A stretch of DNA of 64,000 nt from Jaltomata sinuosa (GCA_003996215.1 QJPP01001796.1:310001-374000); one strand, 5' to 3'; shown: positions 11,631-23,654, numbered from the stretch's first letter. Program-made: numbers and translations. The notes: generated from the sequence alone by a model not told the origin.

Positions 11631-13600
11631 TGTAACACCCCAGAAATTCTAAGTCTAGAACCAGTCCAAAATTACTAAGTGTGAAACTGTCCAAGTGCCA
11701 GCCAGATCCACGAGCCAGATTTATGAGCCGTGGAATAGTCCGTGAGCCATGGACTAGGCTAAGGGAAATCAAATCAGAGGCCAAGCACCTGGTCTGAGAA
11801 CTACGACCAAGATCCACAGATCGTGGAACAGTCTAAGGGTCGTGGACTGGGGTCGTAGAAATCAAACTTGAGGGTCATCAATCCTTAGGAACCACGAGCA
11901 GGTTCCATGAGCCGTTGATGGGTCTACGAGCCATGAAACTCATATGTGGTTATCAAATATGCAAGAAACCAAAAATACCTGGAACCACGACAAGGTTCCA
12001 CGGGCCGTGGAAGCATCCACGGACCATGGTTCTCACTCGTGGAACTCAGATAGCAAAATTTTCCAGCAGCTTTCTAATTTAATTACAAGGGTATTCTAGA
12101 CTTTTTCTATCCCTTTTAAAGGCTAAGCTATTATGTTTTGACTAGCCTAAGTTGGATTCTTAAGCCTAAACCTACCCAAACCCCCTCAGATTAATTCGAC
12201 ACTTACAAAATTAGGAGAAAAGAAACGTTCTCTCTTCTCAAGAACAAGTAGAAGGTTCTCCTAAGTTCAGGCCCCAAATCCAAGAATTTGTTCTGTGAAC
12301 TTGCCTCCAGGTATGTGGGATTTCATCAATGGGTATCCTTTCACCCATTGAGTCCCTAATAAATTTAGTATCTTCAGTTTTCAGTTAATTCTTCAAACCT
12401 AGGGTTCCTGAATTCTATGAACCTGTTGTATATCAGTTTCTTATGTTGTGTATTGAATTCATTACATGTTTTCTTGAGAATCTAGGATAGTTATATACTC
12501 AGAATTCTACAAACCTAGCATGTTGTTAATTTCAGTGCTTTAAATTTATGCATGCTAGTCAGATATCTAAGTCAGTCATACTTTATGATTAGAATGCTAT
12601 CAGTTTTCAGAATTATTATGCATTCTCAGAATAATTAGTATTTGAGCTATCCAGTATATTAATTGTATTTATTACTTGCATAATCAGTTGGGAGTAGACT
12701 TAGCACCGAGCGAACAAAGGGATGAATGCTCACCCATCAGTTTAGGCTGAGACCTTTAGTAAAAGTCCCTAAGTCCCAGAACTACGGTGCTACCGTAGGT
12801 TCTAAAGGGGTCACTCGTCAGATCAAGCATGACATCCTAGTCCCTTATTGAACATCAGATTAGTGGATCCATGCCAATTTATGTTTGTACCCTTGTCAAG
12901 GTATGAACACCCTTCCTACCAGTGTTACATGTTGGCCCCATAGTTAGCTCAGCTTGGGGTATGTTGGTTAAGAGTAGCTCCCACAATTCAGAGTTATTCA
13001 GTTCAGTTCAACATTTAGCAGTACATGTTAAATACTTGGTCATTGCATCAATTATCTTTTAGTCTCATGTTTCAGTTGTATCATGATTCAGTATTTATGT
13101 ATATAGATTTGTATATATCCCGCATGCTCAGTACATTTCAAGTACTAACGCATACTTTTGTGCTACATCCTGTTATGATGTAGATTCAGGTGCTCAGTAT
13201 TCGGACTGCACATAGTGCGACTCTTCAATTCCTATTCAACAGCTTAGTGGTGAGTCCTCATAGTTCGAGGGTGATACTTATGTTTATTTATTCAGTATTC
13301 ACTACAGTTTTTAGACTTTTGGAGTTAGCTGAGGGCTTGTCCCAGCAACTCACTTCAGATAAAGGCTTTCAGATATAGTACTAGTTTCAACTTTTGCAGT
13401 CAGTACTTATCTCAGGCTTTTACATCTATTTATATTTCATTGGATTGTTTTTCCCAGATTATTTCATTAAACTAGTTTAGCTTCCGCACAGTTAGTATTT
13501 TATTCGAAATGCTTTGTAAATGCCAGACCATGGGTTAGCTTAGGATCACTTGTAATTCTAAGCACCGTGTTGCATCTAGGGGGTAGCCTCGAGCGTGACA
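11631..13600 (+). repeat. 3' LTR of chromovirus A (1.97 kb)
   Basis: Starts TGTAACACCCC and ends GAGCGTGACA. The first 430 bp carry many CCACGG/CCGTGG-type words (separate finding). The last 60 bp are the reverse complement of the left end of the B LTR at 16,259, showing the same family in opposite orientation. Short open frames inside (for example 13,190-13,378) are not genes. Confidence 0.85.
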
Positions 13601-15336
13601 ATAAAAGTCATCAAAACATAGACATATTAAGTCATACGAAGTTGAAAATATAATGCAGTTATCACAACATGGATTCATATCAATACAATCTATCAGAAAT
13701 AAAGTCTATGTATCTCATCAACTTCAATGTAATCATATAAGAACTCACTCAAAACACTCATTTGTACACACATGCTAAGGGACTTATTTCTTTTCAACTA
13801 GTCATGACCTACAGGAAATAACTTAGGGTCTATGTACTATATCAGCGTGGTTTCCGCTCTACCATATATTCACTCATCCGTAAGCTCACATAGGACTCGA
13901 GCCACTCAATAACAGAATAGTATATATATTTTTACCTTCTAAACACATCTCAGTATGTTCTTATCTAAATCATCTCTCAAGATAATGTCACAAGTGCACA
14001 ATCACTAACAGGTACACTTCATAATCATGAGTCATTTAAGACAGACTTCAACAATTAGACAACTTATTCATACAAGTATTGTCAAGCCAAATAAATAATC
14101 ACTTCAACAATTATGTCCAAAGACCAACCAACATTTTATCAAACCAAACACATAAAAGAACTATATTAAGTCTAACTCCACGTAAAATCATAATCTACCT
14201 CAATCGATGAATCCGAATCAACAGCTACTTCGTAAGAGCCTTCCCTTCCCTTAATGCCTCTGAATGTTCAAAGTTTATAATCCAACATATTAAGAGTAAT
14301 TAATCATTTACTCTCCAAATTTAAGGCTTAGAAAGTCAAACCCACTAACTCTATTCTTATTCGAGGTCTATAGCATTCTCCAAGGATCAATTACGCATAA
14401 ACTAGTCTCACATTACTCACATTATTAACATTCATGAAGTAGCTACTCTAATTTCCCCTTTTTAACCATTTTATGCTAAAGATCACATTTTATACAACTC
14501 AAGGTCCCCATTCATCACTAATCTTATTTTAGAACTACAATAATCAATTGGGAAGTGTTACTGTACAACTTAGAAGCATTCTAGATGATTAATACATCTA
14601 TCCATAGGTCTTCTCACCCTTTTCATGAATTTAGGGTTCTAACCCATAATCTATCCATAATAACCTCTCTAGCGATTCTACAATGATAATCTATTTTTAA
14701 ACAAAGAGGTTAATAGAAAATCTAGCCTTGGAAATATTGCCTTCTTGAAGTTCTAGAATGGGATTTTGGAGTTTGTGAAATAAAACTCGCAAAAACTGAC
14801 TTAAGCATGCATTCTACCTTCCGTCATCCACTGCAACAACCACTTTCTTGCTATGGTGAGACTGTTGTGGCGTGCTTTGGCTTGCTATGGTGAGCCTGGG
14901 TGAAAATGTCCAGTCTCGCTATCGTGGAACTCCGATCACTACGACAGTCTCGTTACAACAGGATTACCTTTGCTGCAATGGTCCCTGAACTAGAAACTCA
15001 AGAACTCTGCACAATTTTCCCATTTCACAATACATTTTCAAGCTTAAGACATCACGAAACTAGGCTATTATAGCAACCACTATAATCACCTATGATGAAA
15101 TTATCTATAGTCCCAGAATTTTCTATGGAGTTCTAGATTACTAGGTCACTCCCTAACAAAACATGACAATACAAATTATAATTTTGTGAATCACAATTCA
15201 CCATAAATAGACACCACACACATTTTCAGCCTTAAACCATCCTACCTTGAGATTTTATTAACTCAACTCTCTAAGCAAAATGCTAAGAGGATACTTAGGT
15301 CCTAATCATTTCATAACAACTGGGAGGGTCATTACA
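13601..15336 (-). repeat. Worn LTR of another gypsy family (approximate)
   Basis: No ORF with homology. The minus strand would begin TGTAATGACCCTCCC at 15,336, a common LTR start in this group, and the inner part holds Solanaceae-LTR-like phrases, including a cluster of GCTATGGTGAG/CTCGCTATCGTGG words at 14,825-14,990 resembling the U3 word clusters of neighbouring families. The left end is cut by or abuts the A LTR. No partner LTR or coding region was seen, so this is a remnant. Confidence 0.45.
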
Positions 15337-16258
15337 AGAGATAATCAAGTTGTACATACAAAAGGATTACAAGTACTCAAACTCCTATCTTCAACCACCA
15401 GAGGAGAGATATCCTCTTGTGCTAGTATGTATTACCTCATAGAAGTTGTCATTTTGAGATAGTTCAGTTTTGAGGATGAGATAGTTGAGGCATAGCACAG
15501 ATTAATGTGTGTTGCAAATATTGTGATTAACTTATAGAAAATATTCAAAGCACAATGCTAATGACTTACAGTGTTTTAGGAACTCAATATCCATAAGCAT
15601 ACTTATCATAAATTCAAAACAAGGATCTTTCACAACTTTCCTCAAACTGTGAAGTGTTTCCCCTATAATAAGTAAATATGTAATCCATCCTTTAGCAATC
15701 TTGAAAATAATGCAATTGAGGAGAAAACTACAAGCATGTTTTTCTACTACACCAATTCTATGTATGTTAACAACGACTAATGAATCATTACATTCTGTCC
15801 AACAATGGGTATGCAATTCTATGGCACATATTAATGTGTGCACATTCAATTAATCAATCATCTATGCCGGTTAAATAAATTTCTCAGAATTCAATTTACT
15901 CTATTCAAATCAATTTCTCTAGTACTAAATAATTTTTCACGATGAAATGCACCCAAATTCTGAACTATTTAAATCTGAAGTTTAATTTTTTTTAGGAAAT
16001 ACACGTGAAAAACATGTGTTTAAGAACTAGCTATAGAATAAGAGCAATATAACAAGATATAAACAAGAAAAGTAAAGTAAAAGAAATTAAGAATTTTCTT
16101 ATTTTCTTTCTTCGAGTATTTTCAAAACATGAATTACAAAGTTTGCTTATACATAGATATAGAGGATAAATTAGGAATATTGTATAAACATTTGGAATAC
16201 TTTAGTATCACAAGAATTATCAAGCAAAAAATTCTTGAGGACGGGATAGTTGAGGCAT
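15337..16258. other. Unassigned AT-rich spacer
   Basis: No gene recognised. The open stretch at 15,532-15,849 (minus) has no recognisable motif. A 24-bp word beginning TTGAGGA and ending AGTTGAGGCAT occurs at 15,470-15,493 and, with two mismatches, at 16,235-16,258, the latter ending exactly where the B LTR begins. Confidence 0.4.
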
Positions 16259-18385
16259 TTTCACGCCCCAAGGCTACCCCCTAGACGCAACACGATGCTT
16301 AGTATCACGAGTGACTCCAAACTAACCCACGGTCTGGCATAACTAGACATTTCTAAATAAAATGGTAACTGTATGGAAACTAAAGTGGTTTAATCAATAA
16401 GAAGAAAACAATAATCCAATAATCATTAGAAAATCTAATAATAGTCTAAATCAATACTGACTGCAGAAGCTGAAACTAATACTATGTCTGAAAGTCTCTA
16501 ACTGAAGTGAGTTGCTAGGACAAGCCCCCAACTAACTCTAAAATTCTAAAAACTAAAAGTAAAGACTGAACAAGTAGTCAAGACCATCACCCTTGAACTA
16601 TGAGGACTCACCACTGAGCTGATGAGTAAGGACTGGAGGATCGCACTAAATGTGATCTGGATACTGAGTGTCTAAACCTACATCTTGATAGGATGTAGCA
16701 CAAAAGTATACGTTAGTACTCTGAATGTACTGAGCATGAGAGATATATGCAAATCTGTAAACATGAATACTGAACAGGGAAAATATACTAAATCATGAAC
16801 CTAAAGGTAAACTGATGCAATAACCATTTATTTATCATGAACTGTAAAGTACTGAATAAATGGTCAATGCACATACTAAGTCTGGACTGTAGGAGCTACT
16901 ATTAACCGACATACCCTAAGCTGATCTAACTATGGGGCCAACCTGTAACCCTGGCTGGGAGGGTGCTCATACCTTACCAAGGGTACAAATATAGTCTGGA
17001 GTGGATCCACTAATCTGATGTCCAACAAGGGACTAGGGTGTCAAGCCTAAGCTGATGGGTGACCCCTTAAGAATCTACAGTGGTGCCGTAGTTTTGGGAC
17101 TTAAGGACTGCTACACTCATCCTAAATTGACGGGTGATCTTTCATCCTTTCATCTGCTTGGTGCTAAGTCTACTCCCAAATGAATGTACAAGTAATAAAT
17201 ACAAACTAATATGCTTGATAGCTCAAATACTGATAATTCTTAGAATGCATACTAATACTAAAAACTGAAAGCATTCAATTCATGGGATTATAAGATAGAG
17301 ATGAAATTTATGAATTTTAACTCAAGATACTGAATCTATAACATGCTTAGGGTTTTGAAAATTCTGAGGATATAACAATACTAAATTCTCAAGAAAACAT
17401 GTATCAAGGTTCATATGTCACCATGGAAACTGAATTACAATCTATTCATGAGTTTTTGACACCCTAGGCTTGAAGATGAAATTAAAAATTGAAGAACTAG
17501 ACTGTATTCTAAGGACTCAATGGGTTAAAGGAACCCACTGATAAAATCCCACATACCTGGTAGAGAATATATCAAGGAAGTCCTAGGATTGAAGCCTGAA
17601 CTTGAGAAAACCATTCTGCTTGTTCTTGAGAGGAAGAAACGCCTCTGTTATCTTTATTCTGCTAAGTATCAATTAGTTTAGGGAGAATGGGGAAATAAGA
17701 GTGAAAATCCCGTTAATTTCCCCCAAATGCTATGGGTCGGAGTTAAAAGGGTAGGGAAAAGACTGGAACCCCCCTGAATTAATTAAAAGAAAACTTCTAA
17801 AATTCTCAGAACATCAGACCATGGATTGGTCGATGGACTATGGTCCTGAATGATAGACCATCGACTGACCCGTGGTTCTGTACCTGAGTTTTGGGGGGTC
17901 CTCTGATCTGCTGATTTCATGAGTCACAGGATGGACCGTGGTTTTGAATGATGGTCTGTGGTTTGACTCATGGTTTTTAGATATTAAGCTGAGGGTTTGT
18001 TGGTCTGATGATTCCATGGATCATAGGATAGACCGTAGTTCTAAACTACGGCCCATGGTCTTACTCGTGGTGTTTGGGACCTGAACTGAGGGTCCTCTGA
18101 TAAAGAGGGAACCACGGTTGACAGGATACACCATGGTCCCATTCATGGTTTTGAGGTAGGAAACTAGAACCTCTCTAGTGACCAAGTCCGTAAGTGACAG
18201 AATAGTCCATGGTTCTAAACCACGATCCATGAAGTTACCCATAGACTGAGAGGGACTAATACTGGAGGTCAGACCACGGGTCAGATCATGGGTCATGGTT
18301 CTAAACTACGGTCTAACTTAAATTTTTCTATAATTTTTCCTGCTAAGTACAGTTAAGTAGTTGGTTTAGATTCTGGGGTGTTACA
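16259..18385 (-). repeat. 3' LTR of chromovirus B (2.13 kb)
   Basis: Minus orientation: starts TGTAACACCCCAGAATC at 18,385; the other end, near 16,259, reads GGCGTGAAA where the A LTR has GCGTGACA, so its terminal CA is mutated. Segments are recognisably the inverse of the A LTR (CTACCCCCTAGACGCAACACG). The first ~560 bp hold many CCATGG/CCACGG-like words. The open frame at 18,021-18,296 is made of these repeats and is not a gene. Confidence 0.85.
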
Positions 18386-18400
18386 ATATATCCCCCTTAG
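18386..18400 (-). promoter_or_regulatory. Polypurine tract of chromovirus B
   Basis: Minus strand CTAAGGGGGATATAT immediately upstream of the LTR start, matching the positions of the tracts in A and C. Confidence 0.75.
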
Positions 18401-18611
18401 GTTTATTCATCCTTGAATGAAGACTAGAAAGCTGTGTTTGGAGGGAAAGAGCTGCAATCCCTACCAACTGAGTTCTAAAAAGTGAATTTCTAATTGAATC
18501 GAGTTCTAAGGACATGAAAGTATGCTGAAAATGCCGGATTAGCTAAAGAAACATGATACTGAGACTGAAATACATATGAGAAAGCTGAGAAACTAGAGTG
18601 GAACTATTACC

Positions 18612-19900
18612 TCAAACTGAAACTAGATCGGAAGGAAAAAGGTGAGGGTACTTGGCCATCATATCTGCCTCTGCTTCCCAAGTATCTCCCTCAATGGACT
18701 GATTCCTCCAAAGTACTTTCACAGAAGCGACCTCCTTATTTCTCAACCTACGAACCTGACGGTCAAGAATCTCAACTGGAACCTCCTCATAGATGAGACT
18801 ATCTTCAGCCACACTCCCTAGTGGCATAATCGATGGCGGATCACCAACACACCTTTTCAGCAAAGAAACATGAAAGACTTGATGAACCGCTGCTAGTCTG
18901 GCTGGTAACTCTTACTCATAAGCCATATTACCAACCCTTTTCAGGATTCTATAAGGACCTACATATCTAGGACTGAGGTTTCCTTTCTTGCCAAATCTCA
19001 TTACATCCTTCATGGGTGACACTTTCAGGAAAACGCAATCATCAACCTCAAACTCTAAGTCCCTTCTCCTCACATTTGCATAGGACGACAACTCTGGGCT
19101 ATCTTTAACCTCTCCCTAATAAGCTAAACTTTCTCCATAGCCTCAGATATCAAATCTATCCCAATCAATACTGCCTCACCTATCTTAAACCAACCAACAG
19201 GTGATCTACACCTCTGCCCATAAAGCGCCTCATACGGGGCCATCTGAATACTAGAATGGAAGTTGTTATTATAGGCAAACTCAATGAGAGGCAAGTGCTC
19301 ATCCCAATTAACTTTGAAGTCGATCACGTAAGCTCTCAACATATCCTCAAAGGTTTGAATGGTACGCTCTTCCTGAACATCCATCTGTGGATGGAATACT
19401 GTACTGAGCTTTACTTGGGTACCAAGACCTTTCTAAAATGATTTCCAGAAATGAGCTATAAACTGAGTACCCCTATCTGAGATGATAGACAAGGGAACCA
19501 TATGCAACCTGATTATATCTCTGATGTAGAGTCTGGCATAATCCTTGGCTGAATCTATAGTCTTAACTACTAAGAAGTGGATTGATTTGGTCACCTTGTC
19601 CATAATCACCCAAATGGAGTCATGTTATCTGCGAGTACGAGGTAAGCCTGTAATGAAATCCATGTTGATCACTTCCCACTTCCAAGTAGGAATGCTAATC
19701 TCCTGAGTCATACCTCTCGGTTTCTGATGTTCTACTTTCACCTGCTGACAGTTGGGATACTTAGCCACAAAATCTGCAATGTTCCTTTTCATGCCATTCC
19801 ACCAATAGACTTCTTGTAGGTCACGGTACATCTTGGTGGTACTGGGATGAATAGAATATTGGGAATTATGAGCCTCAGTCAGGATCTGCTATCTCAAATC
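18612..19900 (-). pseudogene. Chromovirus B integrase and chromodomain-like tail
   Basis: From high to low coordinates: zinc-binding part with YPNCQQVKVEHQKPRG (the first Cys of the CxxC pair is Tyr here), catalytic-core start INMDFITGLPRTRR, a degraded middle core, LRAYVIDFKVNWDEHLPLIEFAYNN and EALYGQRCRSPVGWF, then the SH3-like GPY region near 18,950, and the tail EILDRQVRRLRNKEVASVK with the WRNQSIEG box. The chromodomain-like tail is the hallmark of plant chromoviruses. Stops interrupt the core (for example near 19,437 and 19,628) and the tail junction (near 18,914). It is the last coding part before the polypurine tract. Confidence 0.85.
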
Positions 19901-20038
19901 ATCCACACTAGGGACACATAAATGACCCTGGTAGTGAAGCACACCATCTCCCCCTTGGGAGAAAACCTCTACCCCCGGCTGATGAACCGCATCTTTTAAC
20001 TGAAGTAAGATGGGATCACTGTCTTACTTCTCCTTTAC

Positions 20039-21470
20039 CTAAACTACTAGAGAAGATTCTGACCTATTCTGAACTTCCACACCGCCATCTGCTGTGTCCA
20101 TAAGGCAAACTCCCAGGCAAGCAAACCTATGAACGTCCTTAGCCAATTCTTTCCTTTCTTTCTCAACACGAAACACACTACCCATATACAGTCTGTTGAG
20201 GGCATCAACCACAACATTAGCTTTACCTGGGTGGTAGAGCATATTTATATCATAGTCTTTGAAGAACTCGAGCCATCTTCTCTGATAAAGATTCAACTCT
20301 TTCTGGGTGAACACTTACTAGAGGCTCTTAGAATATGTGAATACGTCTACATGGACACCATACAAGTAGTGTCTCCAAATCTTCAAGGCGAAAACAACTG
20401 CTGCAAGCTCAAGGTCATGAGTCAGGTAGTTCTTCTCATGAATCTTAAGCTGTCTGGAGGCATAAGCGATGATCTTACCATTCTGCATAAAAACACAATC
20501 CAAGCCAACTCTGGATGCATCACAATAGACCATAAAACCATCTAATCCCTCTAGTAGAGTTAAAACTGGAGCCAAAGTCAACCTAGTTTTCAACTCTAAG
20601 AAGATTTTCTCACATTTGTCTGACCACTGGAACTTAACCTTTTTCTGAGTCAACCTGGTCAATGGAGCAGCTATGGATAAAACTCCCTCAACAAACCGCC
20701 TGTAGTAACCAGCCAAACCCAAAAAACTCTTGATGCCTGTCGGAGAAGTGGGTCTAGGCAACTCTTAACTGGCTCTTTCTTTTGTGAATCAACTAGGATT
20801 CCTTCACTAGACACCACACGACCAAGGAAAGCAACTGAATTTAACCAGAATTCATACTTGCTGAACTTTGTGAATAGCTGACAATCCTTGAGAGGTTGCA
20901 GCATAACTCTCAAATGATTTGTATGCTCTTCCTTACTTTGAGAATATATGAGTATATCATCAATGAATACAATAACAATCATGTCCAAGTACTACTTGAA
21001 CACCCTGTTCATCAAATCTATAAAATTTGCAGGAGCATTCATTAATCCAAAAGACATAACTACAAATTCATAGTGACCATACCGAGTTCTGAAGGTTATT
21101 TTTGGGATGTCATAATCTTTGACTCTAAGTTGATGACAACTAGATCTGAGGTAGATTTAGAAAAGAAACTGGCACCCTGATGCTGGTTAAATAAGTCATT
21201 AATCTTGGAGATGGGATACTTATTCTTGATTGTGACCTTATTCAACTGACGATAATCGATGCACATCCTGAGAGAACCATCTTTATTATGTGCGAAAAGC
21301 ATCAGAGCACCCCATTACAAGATGTTTGGTCAGATGAATCCCTTATCTAGAAGGTCCTTTAGATCCTTAAGCTCAGCTGGAGCCATTCTATAAGGAAGGA
21401 TCAAGATAGGCTGGGTATCTGGGAGGAGATTTATTCTAAAGTCAATTTTCCTTTCAGGAGGAACTCCGGG
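20039..21470 (-). pseudogene. Chromovirus B reverse transcriptase and RNase H
   Basis: RT motifs seen: KDGSLRMCIDYRQLNKVTI, then a frame break in the SKSTSDL region, VIVFIDDILIYS with both catalytic aspartates, and the thumb/connection SFLGLAGYYRRFVEG. RNase H follows with MVYCDASRVG, THDLELAAVVFALKIW and a degraded third acidic site (VFTYSKSL). The enzyme would copy genomic RNA to DNA in the virus-like particle. Frame changes near 21,100 and 20,750 and stops near 20,315 and 21,000 inactivate it. Confidence 0.85.
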
Positions 21471-21680
21471 AAGATCATCTGGAAATACCTTAGAAAACTC
21501 TTTGACCACAAGGACTGACTGGAGAGTTGGAGTCTCAGAATCTGAATCCTTAACTCAAAAAAGATGATAGATACACCCTTTGGAAATCATTTTTCTGGCC
21601 TTAAGGTAAGAGACAAACTGACCTACAGGCACTGAGGTATTACCCTTCTATTCTAAGACTGGTTCATTTGGAAACTGGAA

Positions 21681-22007
21681 TCAAACTATCCTAGTTCTAC
21701 AATCTACTGAGGCATAACAAGAATGTAGCCACTCCATTCCAAGAATAATATTGAAGTCAATCATTTTTAACTCTATAAGATCGGCTGGGGTGACTTTCTG
21801 AGAAACTATGACCGGGCAATTTCTGTATACCCATCTAGCTATGATTGAATCACCAACTAGGGTAGAGATTAAGAAAGGTTCTGGGAGGATTTCTGGACTA
21901 ACACCAAAATCTAATGCTATATAGGGAGTCACAAAGGAATGCGTGGCTCCAGAATCTAACAATGCATAAACAAAAAGATGGAAAACTCGTAACGTACTCG
22001 TGACCAC
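21681..22007 (-). pseudogene. Chromovirus B aspartic protease
   Basis: A 108-residue open stretch carries the retropepsin active site YALLDSGATHSFV, the flap-region STLVGDS, and the second conserved block FNIILGMEWLHSCYA. The active-site triplet is intact. It would cleave the Gag-Pol polyprotein. It is separated from RT by an in-frame stop, and the open frame ends at YASVDCRTRIV. Confidence 0.85.
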
Positions 22008-22079
22008 ATCAAGAGAATCCTCCTGATCCTATAGAGTATGAAGAGCATAGAGTTTGTTTTGGTGCTGACCGCCTCCTGT

Positions 22080-23222
22080 ACTAGACGAGGTGCCCTGCTA
22101 AGTTGGGCGACCTACAAGTGCTGCTGTAGAGTTAGCGTGATTCTGTTGACGAGTATCTCTGCCCCTCTGTGAAGCTTCTAGGCAATCCTTCATCCCGTGA
22201 CCTGATTTACCACATTTAAAATATTTCCCACTACCTGCCATGTACTCACCTGGTTAGTTCCTACCACACTTCTTGCAGACTGGATTAGTGAGCCCACTAG
22301 TGACACTACCTTAGGACTTAGAGCCTGGTGCCCTATCTCGCTGATCCTATCTGAACTTGGGCACTAGCAGAAGATGGGGCTGGAGATAAATATTTCTGGT
22401 AGAATTAAGGGCGATTACCACCATCCGACCTCTACTGAGAATAACCAAAGTCACCTGTTCTAGACCTTTTGCTGTCTCTCCCCTTTGCTTTGATATTTTC
22501 CTATTCAATCTATTGGGCATGAGTCATCAACCTTGAGATGTCCATCTCTTTCACCAGCATATCCATCCTACATTTATTGACCACATCATCTGAGACACCT
22601 GACACAAACTTACTCATCCAAGCTCTGGGGTCAGCACCATTACCGGAGCATACTTGGATAGTTGAGTAAACTTGAGAGAATACTCCTTCACGCTCATATC
22701 ATTCTACTTTAAATTGATGAACTCTTGAACCTTGGCTTTCTTGAGTTCAAGTGGGAAAAACCTATCCAAAATTAAAGTCTTGAAGAGATTCCAATCCACT
22801 GGGCTTGCATTTGTACCATGAGACTCCTTCCATTGTTGGTACCAGGTATGAGCCTTTCCTTTCAACTGATAAGCGACTAAGTCTGCACTTTCAACCGGGG
22901 TGACACCCATAATATCTGTTACCTTTTGGATATCATCAAGGAATTCCTGTAGATCCTTCTCAGACTTAGAACCATAAAACTCTGGTGGATTCATCTGAGT
23001 GAAATCTTAGACTCTGGCTGCTGCAGTGTTATTCTGAGGTGGGGCTAGTTCCACAGTCTGCTGGTTAACTTGAGCAGTCATGGCCTAAGCAAGTACCTGA
23101 AATGCAGCCCTAAACTCATCATGAGTGACTTGCTCATTCAAAGGGTCTGCTGGGGCTGGTGGTGCTTATGGATTGTCGTTTCTATTTCTGTTTCCCCTTC
23201 CATTTGCTCTTTTGGGAGGCAA
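22080..23222 (-). pseudogene. Chromovirus B gag
   Basis: The capsid core is clear at 22,994-22,704 (NPPEFYGSKSEKDLQEFLDD, then AYQLKGKAHTWYQQW). The expected start, usually ATGCCTCCC, is TTGCCTCCC at 23,222, so the start codon has been lost. Toward the C-terminus two zinc knuckles can be seen near 22,270-22,190: CKKCGRN...PGEY with a stop in place of the His, and YFKCGKSGHGMKDC in which the first Cys is Tyr. Several other stops are present. Gag would form the particle and bind RNA. Confidence 0.8.
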
Positions 23223-23414
23223 TTTTTGTAACGCATAGAACACGAGTCAGAAGGAAGTTAAATAGAGTTCATAATCTATAGAACGAGATGGAAAATAAAT
23301 AAGGGAAGTTTTTCCTAATAACATCTCATAGCCTTTCTCTCATAAGAATGTTGGGGAAGTGCGGAAATTGAGAGAATTGGGAGATATGAGAGAGAAGGAT
23401 GAGTAAGGGATGAT

Positions 23415-23446
23415 TTTATTTATGAGAGAAGTCCCTCTATATATAC
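23415..23446 (-). promoter_or_regulatory. EPRV promoter core (TATA box and AATAAA)
   Basis: The minus strand reads TTGTATATATAGAGGG (TATA at 23,446-23,437) and, about 20 bases on, ATAAATAAAATC with AATAAA at 23,420-23,415, followed by a CT-rich stretch. A TATA box close to a poly(A) signal in a terminally redundant leader is the usual caulimovirid arrangement. It follows the last viral ORF, as in a circular genome cut in the leader, and points toward the gag of chromovirus B. Confidence 0.7.
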
Positions 23447-23488
23447 AAGTCTAAGATGACCTTTCGTCCTTAGAAAAGACGTTTGGCC

Positions 23489-23640
23489 TTTACTATTTAC
23501 ATTATTGGCCTTTACTATTTGGCCGACATTTACTATTTACATTATTGGCCTTTACTATTTGGCCGACACTTACTATTTACTACTTTACATAATGGCCGTT
23601 ACTTTTACATATGGCCGACATACTTTACATAATAATTATT
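23489..23640. repeat. 40-bp direct repeats upstream of the EPRV TATA box
   Basis: The word TACTATTTACATTATTGGCC recurs at a 40-bp spacing (units at 23,489-23,528 and 23,529-23,568, and a partial third from 23,569). They lie 40-200 bp upstream of the viral TATA box on the minus strand, where an enhancer would be expected. Confidence 0.8.
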
Positions 23641-23654
23641 TCTTTGTCTTCTAG

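Larger units (their letters stand above)
9407..13600 (+). mobile_element. Chromovirus A (Ty3/gypsy), 3' half
   Basis: Plus-strand order: end of RT, RNase H, integrase with chromodomain-like tail, polypurine tract, 3' LTR. The 5' half was separated by the Athila-like insertion at 9,406 and is outside the window. The C-terminal tail and integrase wording match the plant chromovirus group (Del/Tekay type), and the LTR is related to that of chromovirus B. Confidence 0.85.
16259..23340 (-). mobile_element. Chromovirus B (Ty3/gypsy), lacking its 5' LTR
   Basis: Minus-strand order is complete from gag to 3' LTR: gag with two zinc knuckles, protease, RT, RNase H, integrase, chromodomain-like tail, polypurine tract, LTR. 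The leader upstream of gag stops at about 23,340, where EPRV sequence begins, so the primer-binding site and the 5' LTR are missing. The LTR family is that of chromovirus A. Several stops and frame changes make it inactive, though its RT catalytic aspartates are intact. Confidence 0.85.

Noticed and set aside
23489..23640. CRISPR-like spacing of repeats
   Set aside because: Units are adjacent with no unique spacers, and the context is plant pararetrovirus.
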